64,000 bases of DNA from Arenibacter sp. F26102 (GTDB lineage Bacteria > Bacteroidota > Bacteroidia > Flavobacteriales > Flavobacteriaceae): the NCBI RefSeq assembly GCF_023015865.1, contig NZ_JALKBC010000016.1, forward strand, positions 46,235 through 110,234, in the 5' to 3' direction. The first letter of the stretch is position 1, and each line of letters begins with the position of its first letter. Positions 26,934-35,550 of the stretch are shown here, one piece after another. The notes under the pieces were generated by a model, which saw only the letters and a program-made list of their open reading frames with translations, was not told the DNA's origin and did no database searches. The translations under genes were made by a program, and so were the position numbers.

Positions 26934-27845
26934 ATGGATCGTAGAAAATTTATATCCCAGACTGCAGCGTCCTCCGCATTTGTTGGCTTAGGGGGGCTGA
27001 CGATGAATTCTTGCCATAATTCGTCCCGTAAACACATCACCATCTTGCACACCAACGATGTACATAGCCATATAGACCCATTTCCCACCAACCATTCCAC
27101 TTACCCCAATTTGGGCGGTCTGGCAAGAAGGGCAACTATGGTGGATCAAATAAGAAAAGAAAACCCAAATACACTTTTGTTCGATGCCGGGGATATTTTT
27201 CAGGGAACTCCCTACTTCAATTTTTATGGGGGCGAATTGGAATTTAAACTAATGAGCATGTTAAAATATGATGCCGCCACCATTGGCAATCACGATTTTG
27301 ACAATGGCCTCGATGGTCTTGCCGCTCAACTTCCCTATGCCAAATTTGATTTTTTATCGGCCAATTATGATTTCACCAATACGCTAATGGAAGGTCATGT
27401 AAAGCCTTATAAAGTTTATCATGTAAACGGAATCAAGGTTGGCGTTTTTGGATTGGGAATAGAACTTGCCGGTCTAGTCACCAAAAGATTATACCAAGAA
27501 ACCGTTTATTTGGATCCTATAGAAATTGCCCAGGAGATAAGCCTTACTCTTAAGGAAGAAGAGAAATGTGATTTAATTATCTGTCTTTCCCATTTAGGTT
27601 ACCAATACCAAAATCCACAAAAACCGGACGACCTGAAACTTGCCGCCAGTACAGAAAATATAGACTTAATTATTGGTGGTCATACCCATACGTTTTTAGA
27701 TCGGCCAACAATAACAAACAATAGAAAAAACCAACAAATGTTGGTAAACCAGGTAGGTTGTTTTGGCATTAATTTAGGCCGAATCGATTTTTATTTTGAC
27801 GATGGAAAGCAAAGTACTTGGGAGGGAGTGTCCATAAAAGTGTAA
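26934..27845 (+). CDS. Metallophosphatase (5'-nucleotidase catalytic domain) with Tat-type signal
   Basis: 303 residues. The N-terminus MDRRKFISQTAASS carries a twin-arginine motif followed by a hydrophobic stretch ending near a Cys (MNSCHN), so it is probably exported folded and possibly lipidated. The calcineurin-like catalytic motifs are complete: LHTNDVHSHID (Asp/His metal ligands), DAGDIFQGTPYFN, TIGNHDFDNG, LSHLG and GGHTHTFLD. It lacks the C-terminal nucleotide-binding domain, which is supplied by the preceding gene 2 nt upstream. Likely product: periplasmic nucleotidase for phosphate or nucleoside scavenging. Confidence 0.92.
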   Translation: MDRRKFISQTAASSAFVGLGGLTMNSCHNSSRKHITILHTNDVHSHIDPFPTNHSTYPNLGGLARRATMVDQIRKENPNTLLFDAGDIFQGTPYFNFYGGELEFKLMSMLKYDAATIGNHDFDNGLDGLAAQLPYAKFDFLSANYDFTNTLMEGHVKPYKVYHVNGIKVGVFGLGIELAGLVTKRLYQETVYLDPIEIAQEISLTLKEEEKCDLIICLSHLGYQYQNPQKPDDLKLAASTENIDLIIGGHTHTFLDRPTITNNRKNQQMLVNQVGCFGINLGRIDFYFDDGKQSTWEGVSIKV

Positions 27846-27855
27846 ACACAAAATT

Positions 27856-28689
27856 ATGATTCAGGAAAAAGTCAAATCCATAGTCTCAAAAAAAATTATT
27901 AAAATTCTGGGAGACGACCTTGAAGAGCACACAGATGCCATAGCTGTTGAAGAACCCCTGGAAATTAGTATCAGTGTTTTAAATGCGGATTCCCCCATTA
28001 AAAATAAAAGTATTTCCATAACCATGAGGACCCCTGGCCACGATCGGGATCTTGCCCTAGGATTTCTCTTTACCGAGGGAATTATTATTGCCTCCCATCA
28101 AATTTCAATGGTTGTTCGTGATGAAAACAGCATAAATGTCCAACTAAACAATTCTGAAGAAATAGATCTTAGTAAATTGGAAAGACATTTTTACACCAGC
28201 AGTAGTTGTGGTGTTTGTGGCAAAGCCAGTATTGAAGCTTTAAAAACAGTCTGTCGCCTTCCCTCCTCTCCATCCAATTTTCTAATTGAAAAAAACCTCA
28301 TTAAATCCTTTCCCGGGATACTTCAACAACAACAGAATATTTTTAACAACACTGGTGGGATTCACGCAGCAGCTCTTTTCAATACCCATGGTCAGCTGAT
28401 TAATGTCCGGGAAGATGTTGGTAGGCATAATGCCTTGGACAAACTCCTAGGCCATAGTCTTCAACAGGAGCAATTGCCCTTAAATCGGCATTTATTATTT
28501 CTGAGTGGTCGGGCTAGCTTCGAATTGATACAAAAGGCCGCCATGGCTGGAATTCATTTTATTATGGCTGTGGGAGCACCGTCCAGCCTGGCTGTGGAAT
28601 TGGCTCTGGAACACGATATTACCTTAATTGGCTTTCTAAGCGAAACCCGTTACAACATCTATACCGGAGCAAATCGTATTAAAATATAG
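27856..28689 (+). CDS. fdhD: Formate dehydrogenase accessory sulfurtransferase FdhD
   Basis: FdhD passes sulfur from a cysteine desulfurase to the molybdenum cofactor of formate dehydrogenases. 277 residues with EEPLEISI, MRTPGHDRDLALGFLFTEGI, the essential Cys loop SSSCGVCGKAS, GGIHAAALF, REDVGRHNALDKLLG and SGRASFELIQKAAMAGI. It is 10 nt after the metallophosphatase and upstream of the FdhF/YdeP-like oxidoreductase that it presumably activates. Confidence 0.95.
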   Translation: MIQEKVKSIVSKKIIKILGDDLEEHTDAIAVEEPLEISISVLNADSPIKNKSISITMRTPGHDRDLALGFLFTEGIIIASHQISMVVRDENSINVQLNNSEEIDLSKLERHFYTSSSCGVCGKASIEALKTVCRLPSSPSNFLIEKNLIKSFPGILQQQQNIFNNTGGIHAAALFNTHGQLINVREDVGRHNALDKLLGHSLQQEQLPLNRHLLFLSGRASFELIQKAAMAGIHFIMAVGAPSSLAVELALEHDITLIGFLSETRYNIYTGANRIKI

Positions 28690-28757
28690 GTGTCTAAACT
28701 TTGAAGCTGATTTTGTAATCCATAACTTTATATACTCGGATATAAAATTTGGATTAA

Positions 28758-29132
28758 ATGAAAATTAGGATACAAGGAAATTCCATACGCTACAGGCTCA
28801 CCCGTTCCGAAGTAACCGCACTACAGGCAAAAGGTTTCTTTGAAGAGCACACATCATTTAACGGAAAAAACTTTGGCTATCGTGTAATGGCCAAAGAGGG
28901 CATCACTGCCCTTCAAGCGGATTTTCAGGAAGATACCATAACCTTATATATTCCCAAAAATGAAAGTGAAAAATGGCCGGATATAGATCGAGTTGGTTAT
29001 GCGAATGATATGAACTTGGCCAATGGACAAACTTTAAGCCTACTATTGGAAAAAGATTTTGTTTGTTTGGATGAGCGTGTGGAAGATCAATCGGATAATT
29101 ACCCCAACCCCGCGGCAACAACCAAAAAATAA
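28758..29132 (+). CDS. DUF7009-like small protein linked to FdhF/YdeP oxidoreductase
   Basis: 124 residues, no signal peptide. Conserved-looking parts are MKIRIQGNSIRYRLTRSEV at the N-terminus, GFFEEHTSFNGKNFGYRV, and WPDIDRVGYANDMNLANGQTLSLLLEKDFVCLD. This corresponds, as far as I can tell, to the DUF7009 family of Bacteroidota. Its stop overlaps the start of the oxidoreductase by one base (TAATG), which strongly suggests a function tied to that enzyme, perhaps as a maturation or assembly factor. That is inference. Confidence 0.7.
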   Translation: MKIRIQGNSIRYRLTRSEVTALQAKGFFEEHTSFNGKNFGYRVMAKEGITALQADFQEDTITLYIPKNESEKWPDIDRVGYANDMNLANGQTLSLLLEKDFVCLDERVEDQSDNYPNPAATTKK

Positions 29133-31435
29133 TGGCCATAAAACCTGAAAAACCTAGTCCAACAGCTCCGGCAAAATTAACCGGTCTAAAAACCACGGAA
29201 CCCAAAAAAGTGGCCGCAGGAATTCCTGCCGTTATATCATCGGCCAAACATGTTCTCGGAGAAATGGGACTCGGCCGTGGGTTAAAAGCACTTGCCAACC
29301 TCAACCAAAAAGGTGGAATTGACTGTCCTGGTTGTGCCTGGCCGGACCCGGACGATGAGCGAAGCTCTATTGCAGAATATTGTGAAAATGGTGCCAAGGC
29401 CATTGCCGAGGAGGCCACTACCAAAAAATTGGACGCCAACTTTTTCAAAGAGAATAGTGTTTCCCAACTTTCCATGCTTTCCGATTACGAAATAGGCAAA
29501 AAAGGGAGGTTGGCACAGCCTATGTTCCTGCCCGAAGGGTCTAACTTTTATCAGGAAATAACATGGGAAAGGGTTTTTAACAAAATAGCAGAACACCTCA
29601 ATAGCTTAAATAGTCCTGACGAGGCCATATTTTACACCTCCGGTAGAACTAGCAACGAGGCCGCTTTCCTGTACCAACTTTTTGTTAGGGAATACGGCAC
29701 CAATAACATGCCGGACTGTAGCAATATGTGCCATGAAAGTAGTGGGGTGGCACTTACGGACACCCTTGGCATAGGCAAAGGCTCCGTAAAGCTGGAAGAT
29801 TTTTACAATACTGAAGTTATACTTATTCTAGGCCAAAATCCCGGAACTAATCACCCCAGAATGCTAAGCGCCCTTAAAAAGGCGAAAGAAAATGGGGCTA
29901 CTATTATTTCCATAAACCCGATTATTGAGACCGGTCTTTTAAATTTTAACAATCCTCAAGAAATAAAGGGAGCATTGGGGATAAAGACCAAATTAACCGA
30001 TATATATCTCCAAGTAAAAATAAATGGGGATATGGCACTCCTTCAGGCCTTGGTAAAACTTATGCTGGTTGAAGAGGACAAGCGTCCAGGTACTGTTTTT
30101 GACATTTCCTTTATTGAAGAAAAGACCCAGGGATTTGAAGATTACTTGACCCACATAAGAACACTGGATATAAATAAACTTGTAGCCGAATCCGGAATAC
30201 CCCTTGAAACCTTGGAAACGGTTGCCCGTATCCTAAGTACCAAAAACAAAATTATTGCCTGTTGGGCCATGGGCCTTACACAACACAAAAACTCGGTAAA
30301 CACCATAAAAGAAATTGTCAACCTTTTGTTGCTAAAGGGAAGCATAGGAAAACCCGGTGCCGGCACCTGTCCTGTTCGTGGCCACAGTAATGTACAGGGA
30401 GACCGAACCATGGGAATTTACGAAAAGCCTCCAAAATCATTCCTGGACAGCCTTGAAAAAGTATTCCAATTTAATCCACCTCGTAAACATGGATTTGACA
30501 CTGTAGAAAGTATCAAAGCCATGCATTCCGGTAAAGCAAGGATCTTTTTTGCAATGGGAGGTAATTTTTTATCGGCAACCCCAGATACCCTATATACGGC
30601 AGAAGCACTTCAAAAATGTGACCTTACCGTTCAGGTATCCACCAAACTAAACCGCAGTCATCTTATCCATGGCAGGGAAGCCATCATCCTACCTTGTTTG
30701 GGAAGGACGGATAAAGACGTTATTAATGGGGAATTACAATTTGTGAGTGTAGAAAATTCTATGGGCGTTGTTCATAGCTCCAAAGGAAGTCTAAAACCTA
30801 TATCGGACCAATTGTTAAGTGAACCTGACATTGTTTGCCATTTAGCAATGGCCACCTTGAAAAACTCCAAAGTGGATTGGGGGAAATATCTATTACATTA
30901 CGACCACATCCGGGAAAGTATCCAAAAATGTATTCCTGGATTTGAGAACTACAATCAAAGGGTAAGACAGCCTTCCGGCTTCTATTTACCTAACGGGGCA
31001 CGGGACAATTCCTATAATACCACGACCGGGAAGGCCAATTTCAGTATATCCAATAGTGATGCCGTTATTTTACAATCTGATGAACTTCTAATGATGACCA
31101 TACGTAGCCACGATCAGTTTAACACCACAATTTATGGGCTTAATGATCGCTATAGGGGTATTTTTAATGAACGAAGGATTATATTGATGAATCCCAAGGA
31201 TATGGAAGAGCATCAACTTAACGAAAGGGATTTGGTAAACCTCCATAATTATCACGACAATAAGGAAAGGGTCGCCCCAAAATTCATTGTTTTACCTTAC
31301 GATATCCCCCAACAATGCTGTGCAACCTACTTTCCTGAGGCCAATGTTCTGGTTCCTTTAAACAGTACGGCCGACCAAAGCAATACTCCAACCTCCAAAT
31401 CTGTGGTTATTAAAATTAATAAACATGTCTCCTAG
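29132..31435 (+). CDS. FdhF/YdeP family molybdopterin oxidoreductase
   Basis: 767 residues, full length for the YdeP branch of formate-dehydrogenase-like enzymes. Landmarks are DCPGCAWPDPDDERSS near residue 66, FYTSGRTSNEAAFLYQ, PDCSNMCHESSGVALTDTLGIGKG (no Sec codon visible here), GQNPGTNHPRM, GTCPVRGHSNVQGDRTMGI and FFAMGGNFLSATPD in the molybdopterin-binding domains. The C-terminal MopB domain begins about residue 640 (MMTIRSHDQFNTTIYGLNDRYRG). Its substrate is not certain: E. coli YdeP is linked to acid resistance and not to proven formate oxidation. Coupled to the DUF7009-like gene and near fdhD. Confidence 0.93.
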   Translation: MAIKPEKPSPTAPAKLTGLKTTEPKKVAAGIPAVISSAKHVLGEMGLGRGLKALANLNQKGGIDCPGCAWPDPDDERSSIAEYCENGAKAIAEEATTKKLDANFFKENSVSQLSMLSDYEIGKKGRLAQPMFLPEGSNFYQEITWERVFNKIAEHLNSLNSPDEAIFYTSGRTSNEAAFLYQLFVREYGTNNMPDCSNMCHESSGVALTDTLGIGKGSVKLEDFYNTEVILILGQNPGTNHPRMLSALKKAKENGATIISINPIIETGLLNFNNPQEIKGALGIKTKLTDIYLQVKINGDMALLQALVKLMLVEEDKRPGTVFDISFIEEKTQGFEDYLTHIRTLDINKLVAESGIPLETLETVARILSTKNKIIACWAMGLTQHKNSVNTIKEIVNLLLLKGSIGKPGAGTCPVRGHSNVQGDRTMGIYEKPPKSFLDSLEKVFQFNPPRKHGFDTVESIKAMHSGKARIFFAMGGNFLSATPDTLYTAEALQKCDLTVQVSTKLNRSHLIHGREAIILPCLGRTDKDVINGELQFVSVENSMGVVHSSKGSLKPISDQLLSEPDIVCHLAMATLKNSKVDWGKYLLHYDHIRESIQKCIPGFENYNQRVRQPSGFYLPNGARDNSYNTTTGKANFSISNSDAVILQSDELLMMTIRSHDQFNTTIYGLNDRYRGIFNERRIILMNPKDMEEHQLNERDLVNLHNYHDNKERVAPKFIVLPYDIPQQCCATYFPEANVLVPLNSTADQSNTPTSKSVVIKINKHVS

Positions 31436-31494
31436 ACTTTTAAAGAAACAAGGTCCAGGCCTATTGAGCCATACTTAAAAAAAATCACATTATT

Positions 31495-31944
31495 ATGGTG
31501 ACCATTAAAAGAAGTAATTCCAAAAATTCGGATTTTATAGCACTGGTTAAATTACTTGATGCCGATTTGAAGCTAAGGGATGGGGATGACCATGACTTCT
31601 ACGCGCAATTCAATGGCATTGTAAACCTACCCTTTGTAGTTTTGGCATATTCGAAAAATAAACCGGTAGGCTGTGGCGCAATAAAGGAACACAATTCCAC
31701 CACCATGGAGATCAAAAGAATGTTTGTAGCCCCAAACGAACGCGGAAAGGGAATTGCTTCAATAATTTTAAAGGAGTTGGAAAATTGGGCAGCGGAAAAG
31801 GATTACAGTTCCTGTATTTTGGAAACAGGACTTAGACAACCAGAGGCAATTGCACTCTATAAAAAAAACGGCTATCTCTCCATTCCCAATTACGGACAAT
31901 ACAAGGGAATGTCCAATAGTGTTTGCTTTATTAAAAACCTATGA
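31495..31944 (+). CDS. GNAT family N-acetyltransferase
   Basis: 149 residues. The acetyl-CoA-binding core is MKRMFVAPNERGKGIASIILKELENWA in form (read here as EIKRMFVAPNERGKGIA), followed by ILETGLRQPEAIALYKKNGY. The N-terminus includes LRDGDDHDFYAQFN. The acceptor is unknown. It follows the oxidoreductase by 59 nt on the same strand and may be part of its transcript. Confidence 0.85.
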   Translation: MVTIKRSNSKNSDFIALVKLLDADLKLRDGDDHDFYAQFNGIVNLPFVVLAYSKNKPVGCGAIKEHNSTTMEIKRMFVAPNERGKGIASIILKELENWAAEKDYSSCILETGLRQPEAIALYKKNGYLSIPNYGQYKGMSNSVCFIKNL

Positions 31945-32013
31945 CATTATTATCGAAAAACACTACCTTATCAATCACCAATAAAATCAATTATTAATCC
32001 TAATCCAAACGCA

Positions 32014-32790
32014 ATGCACAAAGCCTTATATCTTCCTTTTCTTTTGTTTTTATTCACTATCAGCACTTGGGGCCAAGCCCAGCAACGTGAATATTACCAA
32101 CTTAAAACCTACCTCTTGGACACCGAGGAACAGGAAAAAAGTACTGACAAATACCTGAGCGGGGCCTTATTGCCAGCGCTTAAAAAATTGAATATAAAAA
32201 ACATCGGCGTATTTAAACCTAGGACCATCGACTCTTTAAATCCGAGAAGTATTAAGGTGTTAATACCAATGAGAGGTATTTCCGAGTTGGAAACATTGGA
32301 GGCCAAACTCCAGAAAGACAAAATTTATATGGCGTCGGCCAAGGATTTTTTGGATGCACCCTATAAAAACCCTCCTTTCAGCAGGGTTGAATCTGTCCTA
32401 TTAAAGGCATTTGTAGATATGCCCAAGATGAAGGCCTCACCTTTAAGTGGACCCCGTAAAGACCGTATTTATGAATTAAGAAGCTATGAATCCTCGACTG
32501 TAGCCAAGTACATCAATAAAGTAGAAATGTTCAATAAAGGTGGTGAGGTTACACTTTTTGACAATTTAGGTTTTAATGCCGTTTTCTATGGGGAGGTACT
32601 TTCAGGAGCCAATATGCCCAACCTCATGTATATGACCACATTCGAAAATCAGGCTAGTAGGGATGCCCATTGGAAATCATTTTCCGATTCACCCGTCTGG
32701 AATAAATTAAAGGCAGACCCAATGTACCAAAACAACGTTTCCAAAAATGTGACCCGCTTTTTCTATCCTACAGAATATTCCGATTATTAA
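32014..32790 (+). CDS. Secreted NIPSNAP family protein
   Basis: 258 residues with a signal peptide (LYLPFLLFLFTISTWGQAQQ). Two NIPSNAP-type dimeric alpha-beta-barrel units can be seen: REYYQLKTYLLDTEEQEKSTDKYL at the start and RIYELRSYESSTVAKYINKVEMF from about residue 149, the latter followed by GFNAVFYGEVLSGANMPNLMYMTTFEN. Function of secreted NIPSNAP proteins in Bacteroidota is not established. A long hairpin-type terminator follows. Confidence 0.85.
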   Translation: MHKALYLPFLLFLFTISTWGQAQQREYYQLKTYLLDTEEQEKSTDKYLSGALLPALKKLNIKNIGVFKPRTIDSLNPRSIKVLIPMRGISELETLEAKLQKDKIYMASAKDFLDAPYKNPPFSRVESVLLKAFVDMPKMKASPLSGPRKDRIYELRSYESSTVAKYINKVEMFNKGGEVTLFDNLGFNAVFYGEVLSGANMPNLMYMTTFENQASRDAHWKSFSDSPVWNKLKADPMYQNNVSKNVTRFFYPTEYSDY

Positions 32791-32801
32791 TCATAAGTCC
32801 G

Positions 32802-32828
32802 CTTTGTTTCCAGGGTCTGGAAACAAAG
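32802..32828 (+). terminator. Inverted repeat after the NIPSNAP gene
   Basis: A 12-bp perfect stem (CTTTGTTTCCAG / CTGGAAACAAAG, loop GGT) 12 nt after the stop codon. It has no T run of its own, so it may be an mRNA 3'-end stabiliser or a weak terminator ahead of the next hairpin. Confidence 0.5.
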
Positions 32829-32866
32829 GAGAAAAACCATGTTGTGGATAAAAAACTTTTATTACA

Positions 32867-32904
32867 AAATAGGCCGTGAAACTATTTCACGGCCTATTTA
32901 TTTT
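32867..32904. terminator. Strong bidirectional terminator
   Basis: A perfect 15-bp stem AAATAGGCCGTGAAA (32867-32881) and its complement (32885-32899), loop CTA, flanked by A/T runs. It lies between the convergent NIPSNAP gene and the 100-residue hypothetical gene. Confidence 0.9.
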
Positions 32905-32949
32905 AAATAATAACAACTAAACTTTTAGCCGAAACAATCGTTGAAAGTG

Positions 32950-33252
32950 CTACTCCACTAAAAAATACTCCACCAATTGCCGTTGTTCGTCCTCCAAGTT
33001 TATGCTAGGAAATGTTTTCCCTGCCATTCTATACCAATAACCCGCATTAAATTTATCCCCTTCTTTTCTATGCAAATAAGCATGGATCCAGCTCCCATTA
33101 TTATCATGCATGTCCTGAGCAATATTATGGGACGACTCCCAATCCCCCTTAACATCGAACCACATAGCCCTCAAAGCTCCGGACCAAGTAGGCGGTGGCG
33201 ATAGTTGATTAAGGGTTTCTTCAAATTCCTTATAACTTTTTGGAAAGGACAT
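32950..33252 (-). CDS. Conserved hypothetical protein, 100 residues
   Basis: No signal peptide or membrane segment. Trp/His-rich motifs look conserved: PPPTWSGALRAMWFDVKGDWESSHNIAQ, then GSWIHAYLHRKEGDKFNAGYWYRMAGK. The run of paired His and aromatic residues suggests a small helical domain with a conserved pocket, but I cannot name a function. It is 23 nt downstream of the FAH-family gene and so may share its transcript. Confidence 0.78.
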   Translation of the reverse strand: MSFPKSYKEFEETLNQLSPPPTWSGALRAMWFDVKGDWESSHNIAQDMHDNNGSWIHAYLHRKEGDKFNAGYWYRMAGKTFPSINLEDEQRQLVEYFLVE

Positions 33253-33275
33253 TATTCATATTTAAAATTAACAAT

Positions 33276-34109
33276 CTATGCTACAGTATTGGATAGGGTC
33301 CCTATTGAATCTACCGTAATATTAATAACATCGCCATGATCAAGGGTAAAGGAATCTGGCGGTACCACTCCGGTCCCGGTCATTAAAAGACTGCCATAAG
33401 GAAAAGACATTTCACGATACAGGTAGTGAACAAGATCGGAAAGTTTTCTTTTCATTTGTCCCACCTCGGTCTCACCTTCGAATACTGTATTACCTTTACG
33501 AACAATTTGAATTTTGATCTTGGTATCCATGGAAATGGGTTCCTTGGTCAGCCAAATACAAGGCCCTATAGCCGCTGCTCCATCATAACTCTTGGCCTGT
33601 GGGAGATATAAGGGGTTCTCCCCCTCAATATCCCTGGAACTCATGTCGTTTCCAATGGTATACCCTATTATTTTCGCATTAGGGGTTATTACCAATGTCA
33701 ATTCCGGCTCGGGGACGTTCCATTTGGAATCCTTTCTGATCCTAACATCCTGCTTATGCCCCACTGCCCGGCTAGCAGTACTTTTAAAAAATAATTCCGG
33801 TCGCTCCGCATTATACACCCGGTCATAAAAATCGCCTCCCCCAGCATCTTTGGATTCTTCAATACGTGCCTCCCGACTGCTGTAATAAGTTACCCCAGAA
33901 GCCCAAATTTCTTGACGCCCTACAGGAGGCAATATACTGCCGTTCAACAATGAGGCACTATTCCCGATAGGATTTAATTTGGAAATTAAGGTCAGGGTAT
34001 TGGCATAAATGTCATCGTCCGTAATAAACGAATCCCAATCCATATCGGTTAGATAAAATTTATGGTTATTTTCAATTAGAATACCTTGGTTGGTCTTAAA
34101 AACTTTCAT
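33276..34109 (-). CDS. Fumarylacetoacetate hydrolase family protein (2-keto-3-deoxy sugar-acid type)
   Basis: 277 residues. The C-terminal FAH catalytic fold is complete: VPEPELTLVITPNAKIIGYTIGNDMSSRDIEGENPLYLPQAK contains the Glu-x-Glu and Asp metal ligands, and SYDGAAAIGPCIWL and LMTGTGVVPP follow. The preceding region (SREARIEESKD and YNAERPELFFKSTASRAVG) resembles 2-dehydro-3-deoxy-D-pentonate dehydratases more than true fumarylacetoacetase. The gene follows a GntP-type sugar-acid permease by 10 nt, which supports a role in sugar-acid breakdown. Exact substrate is inference. Confidence 0.87.
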   Translation of the reverse strand: MKVFKTNQGILIENNHKFYLTDMDWDSFITDDDIYANTLTLISKLNPIGNSASLLNGSILPPVGRQEIWASGVTYYSSREARIEESKDAGGGDFYDRVYNAERPELFFKSTASRAVGHKQDVRIRKDSKWNVPEPELTLVITPNAKIIGYTIGNDMSSRDIEGENPLYLPQAKSYDGAAAIGPCIWLTKEPISMDTKIKIQIVRKGNTVFEGETEVGQMKRKLSDLVHYLYREMSFPYGSLLMTGTGVVPPDSFTLDHGDVINITVDSIGTLSNTVA

Positions 34110-34119
34110 CCTTTATAAA

Positions 34120-35454
34120 TTATATTAATAAACTAATTATCGTTAAAACTATCATTGCTGAAAAGCCCAAAATTGCAGTCCCTAAACTGTGTGTCCTATA
34201 CCCTTGATTTACCTTCATATCACTCATTTGGGTTACTACCCAAAAGAAGCTATCATTGGCATGGGAGACCAGGGACGCACCTGCGCCAATGGCAATTACC
34301 GCCAAAGCTTTTGCAACCTCGGTATCAAAACCCATTGCAGGCATCAATGGGGCAATAATGGAAGCTGTTGTAATTATGGCTACCGTAGAGGAGCCCTGGG
34401 CGGTCTTAATGCCTGCAGCAATCAGGAATGGTAACCAAATCCCTAAATTTCCATTGGTAACATTGTTCTCCAGCAAGGAACTAATGTCCGAAGTCTGCAG
34501 TACTTTTCCAAATGCCCCGCCGGCCCCAGTTATTAATATAATAATGGCTGCGGAAGTAAGTGCCTCTCCTATCCAACCCGAGGTGCTCAACATTTCCTTA
34601 TCCAATTTCTTGGGCAAGGTAAAGGACAACACCATTCCGATCAACAGGGCCACCACCGGGTTGCCTACAAATCCTATAGCATACTTAAAAGTTCCGTCGC
34701 CAAACGGCATAGTGGGGTATTCCGCAAAAGACCTCAGCACAATAAGCAGAATAGGAACTACAATGGGAATAAAGGATTTAAAAACAGATGGAGCATTTTC
34801 CAACTGGGAATTGATCTGCTCCTCCGTTAGCTTTGGCGCGGGATCAATAAAAATTTTGGAACCTATTTTTTTGGCAAATAGAATACAGACCAACAAGGCC
34901 GGTATACTGGTCATGAGACCAAAGAGGATAACCTGACCCAAATCTGCACCTAAGATACCTGCAGCGGCAATGGGACCAGGAGTTGGGGGTACCATAGTAT
35001 GGGAAGCCATTAAACCTAGTGACAGGGCCACTGCCGTTCCCGCCAAGGACAATTTTGCCTTTTTAGTAAGTGCCCTATTTAATGGGGAGACGATAATAAA
35101 ACCACTATCGGCAAATACTGGTATGGATACGAAAAAACCAATAAAACCCATCGCCATATGTACCCGCTTTGGACCAATAATCTTTAAGACAAGGTTGGCC
35201 AAGGTATAGGCACCTCCCGATTTTTCCAAAAAAGTCCCTATAATTAAACCCGCGATAATTATGATACCAATACCCCCTATGGTAGCACCAAATCCATCGT
35301 TAATAGTTTTTATGAGCTCATCCAATGGGAGTCCAGAAAAAATACCGAATAATAAGCTGGCGGCCAATAATGCCAAAAATGGGTGAAGCTTAAAACGGGT
35401 GGAAGCCACAATTATGAAAACAATACATATCAGCAGTAGCAGGATGGTATACAT
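34120..35454 (-). CDS. GntP family permease (gluconate/sugar-acid:H+ symporter)
   Basis: 444 residues, about 12 hydrophobic helices. It carries family patterns such as FLALLAASLLFGIFSGLPLDELIKTINDGFG near the N-terminus, IPVFADSGFIIVSPL, ASHTMVPPTPGPIAAAGILGADLG and the C-terminal SLVSHANDSFFWVV. These are hallmarks of GntP/GntT-type transporters. Together with the FAH-family gene 10 nt downstream it forms a small uptake-and-dehydration module for gluconate-like acids. The gntK-type kinase at 12667-13173 is far away. Confidence 0.93.
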   Translation of the reverse strand: MYTILLLLICIVFIIVASTRFKLHPFLALLAASLLFGIFSGLPLDELIKTINDGFGATIGGIGIIIIAGLIIGTFLEKSGGAYTLANLVLKIIGPKRVHMAMGFIGFFVSIPVFADSGFIIVSPLNRALTKKAKLSLAGTAVALSLGLMASHTMVPPTPGPIAAAGILGADLGQVILFGLMTSIPALLVCILFAKKIGSKIFIDPAPKLTEEQINSQLENAPSVFKSFIPIVVPILLIVLRSFAEYPTMPFGDGTFKYAIGFVGNPVVALLIGMVLSFTLPKKLDKEMLSTSGWIGEALTSAAIIILITGAGGAFGKVLQTSDISSLLENNVTNGNLGIWLPFLIAAGIKTAQGSSTVAIITTASIIAPLMPAMGFDTEVAKALAVIAIGAGASLVSHANDSFFWVVTQMSDMKVNQGYRTHSLGTAILGFSAMIVLTIISLLI

Positions 35455-35550
35455 AATTCTTATTTAGCGTAGCACTTTTTAAAATTCATAATCATCCCCA
35501 ACTATCTATAACCTACATTGATTATCTTCATTATTAACAATAGGCAAAAA

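Noticed and set aside
32843..32851. Perfect DnaA-box sequence TTATCCACA on the minus strand (another copy at 50240-50248 inside dapF)
   Set aside because: Isolated copies, one of them inside a gene, with no cluster or AT-rich unwinding element; a 9-mer is expected by chance at this frequency in AT-rich DNA.
34256..34936. 226-codon plus-strand frame opposite the GntP permease
   Set aside because: Antisense to a certain gene; composition is the mirror of hydrophobic codons.
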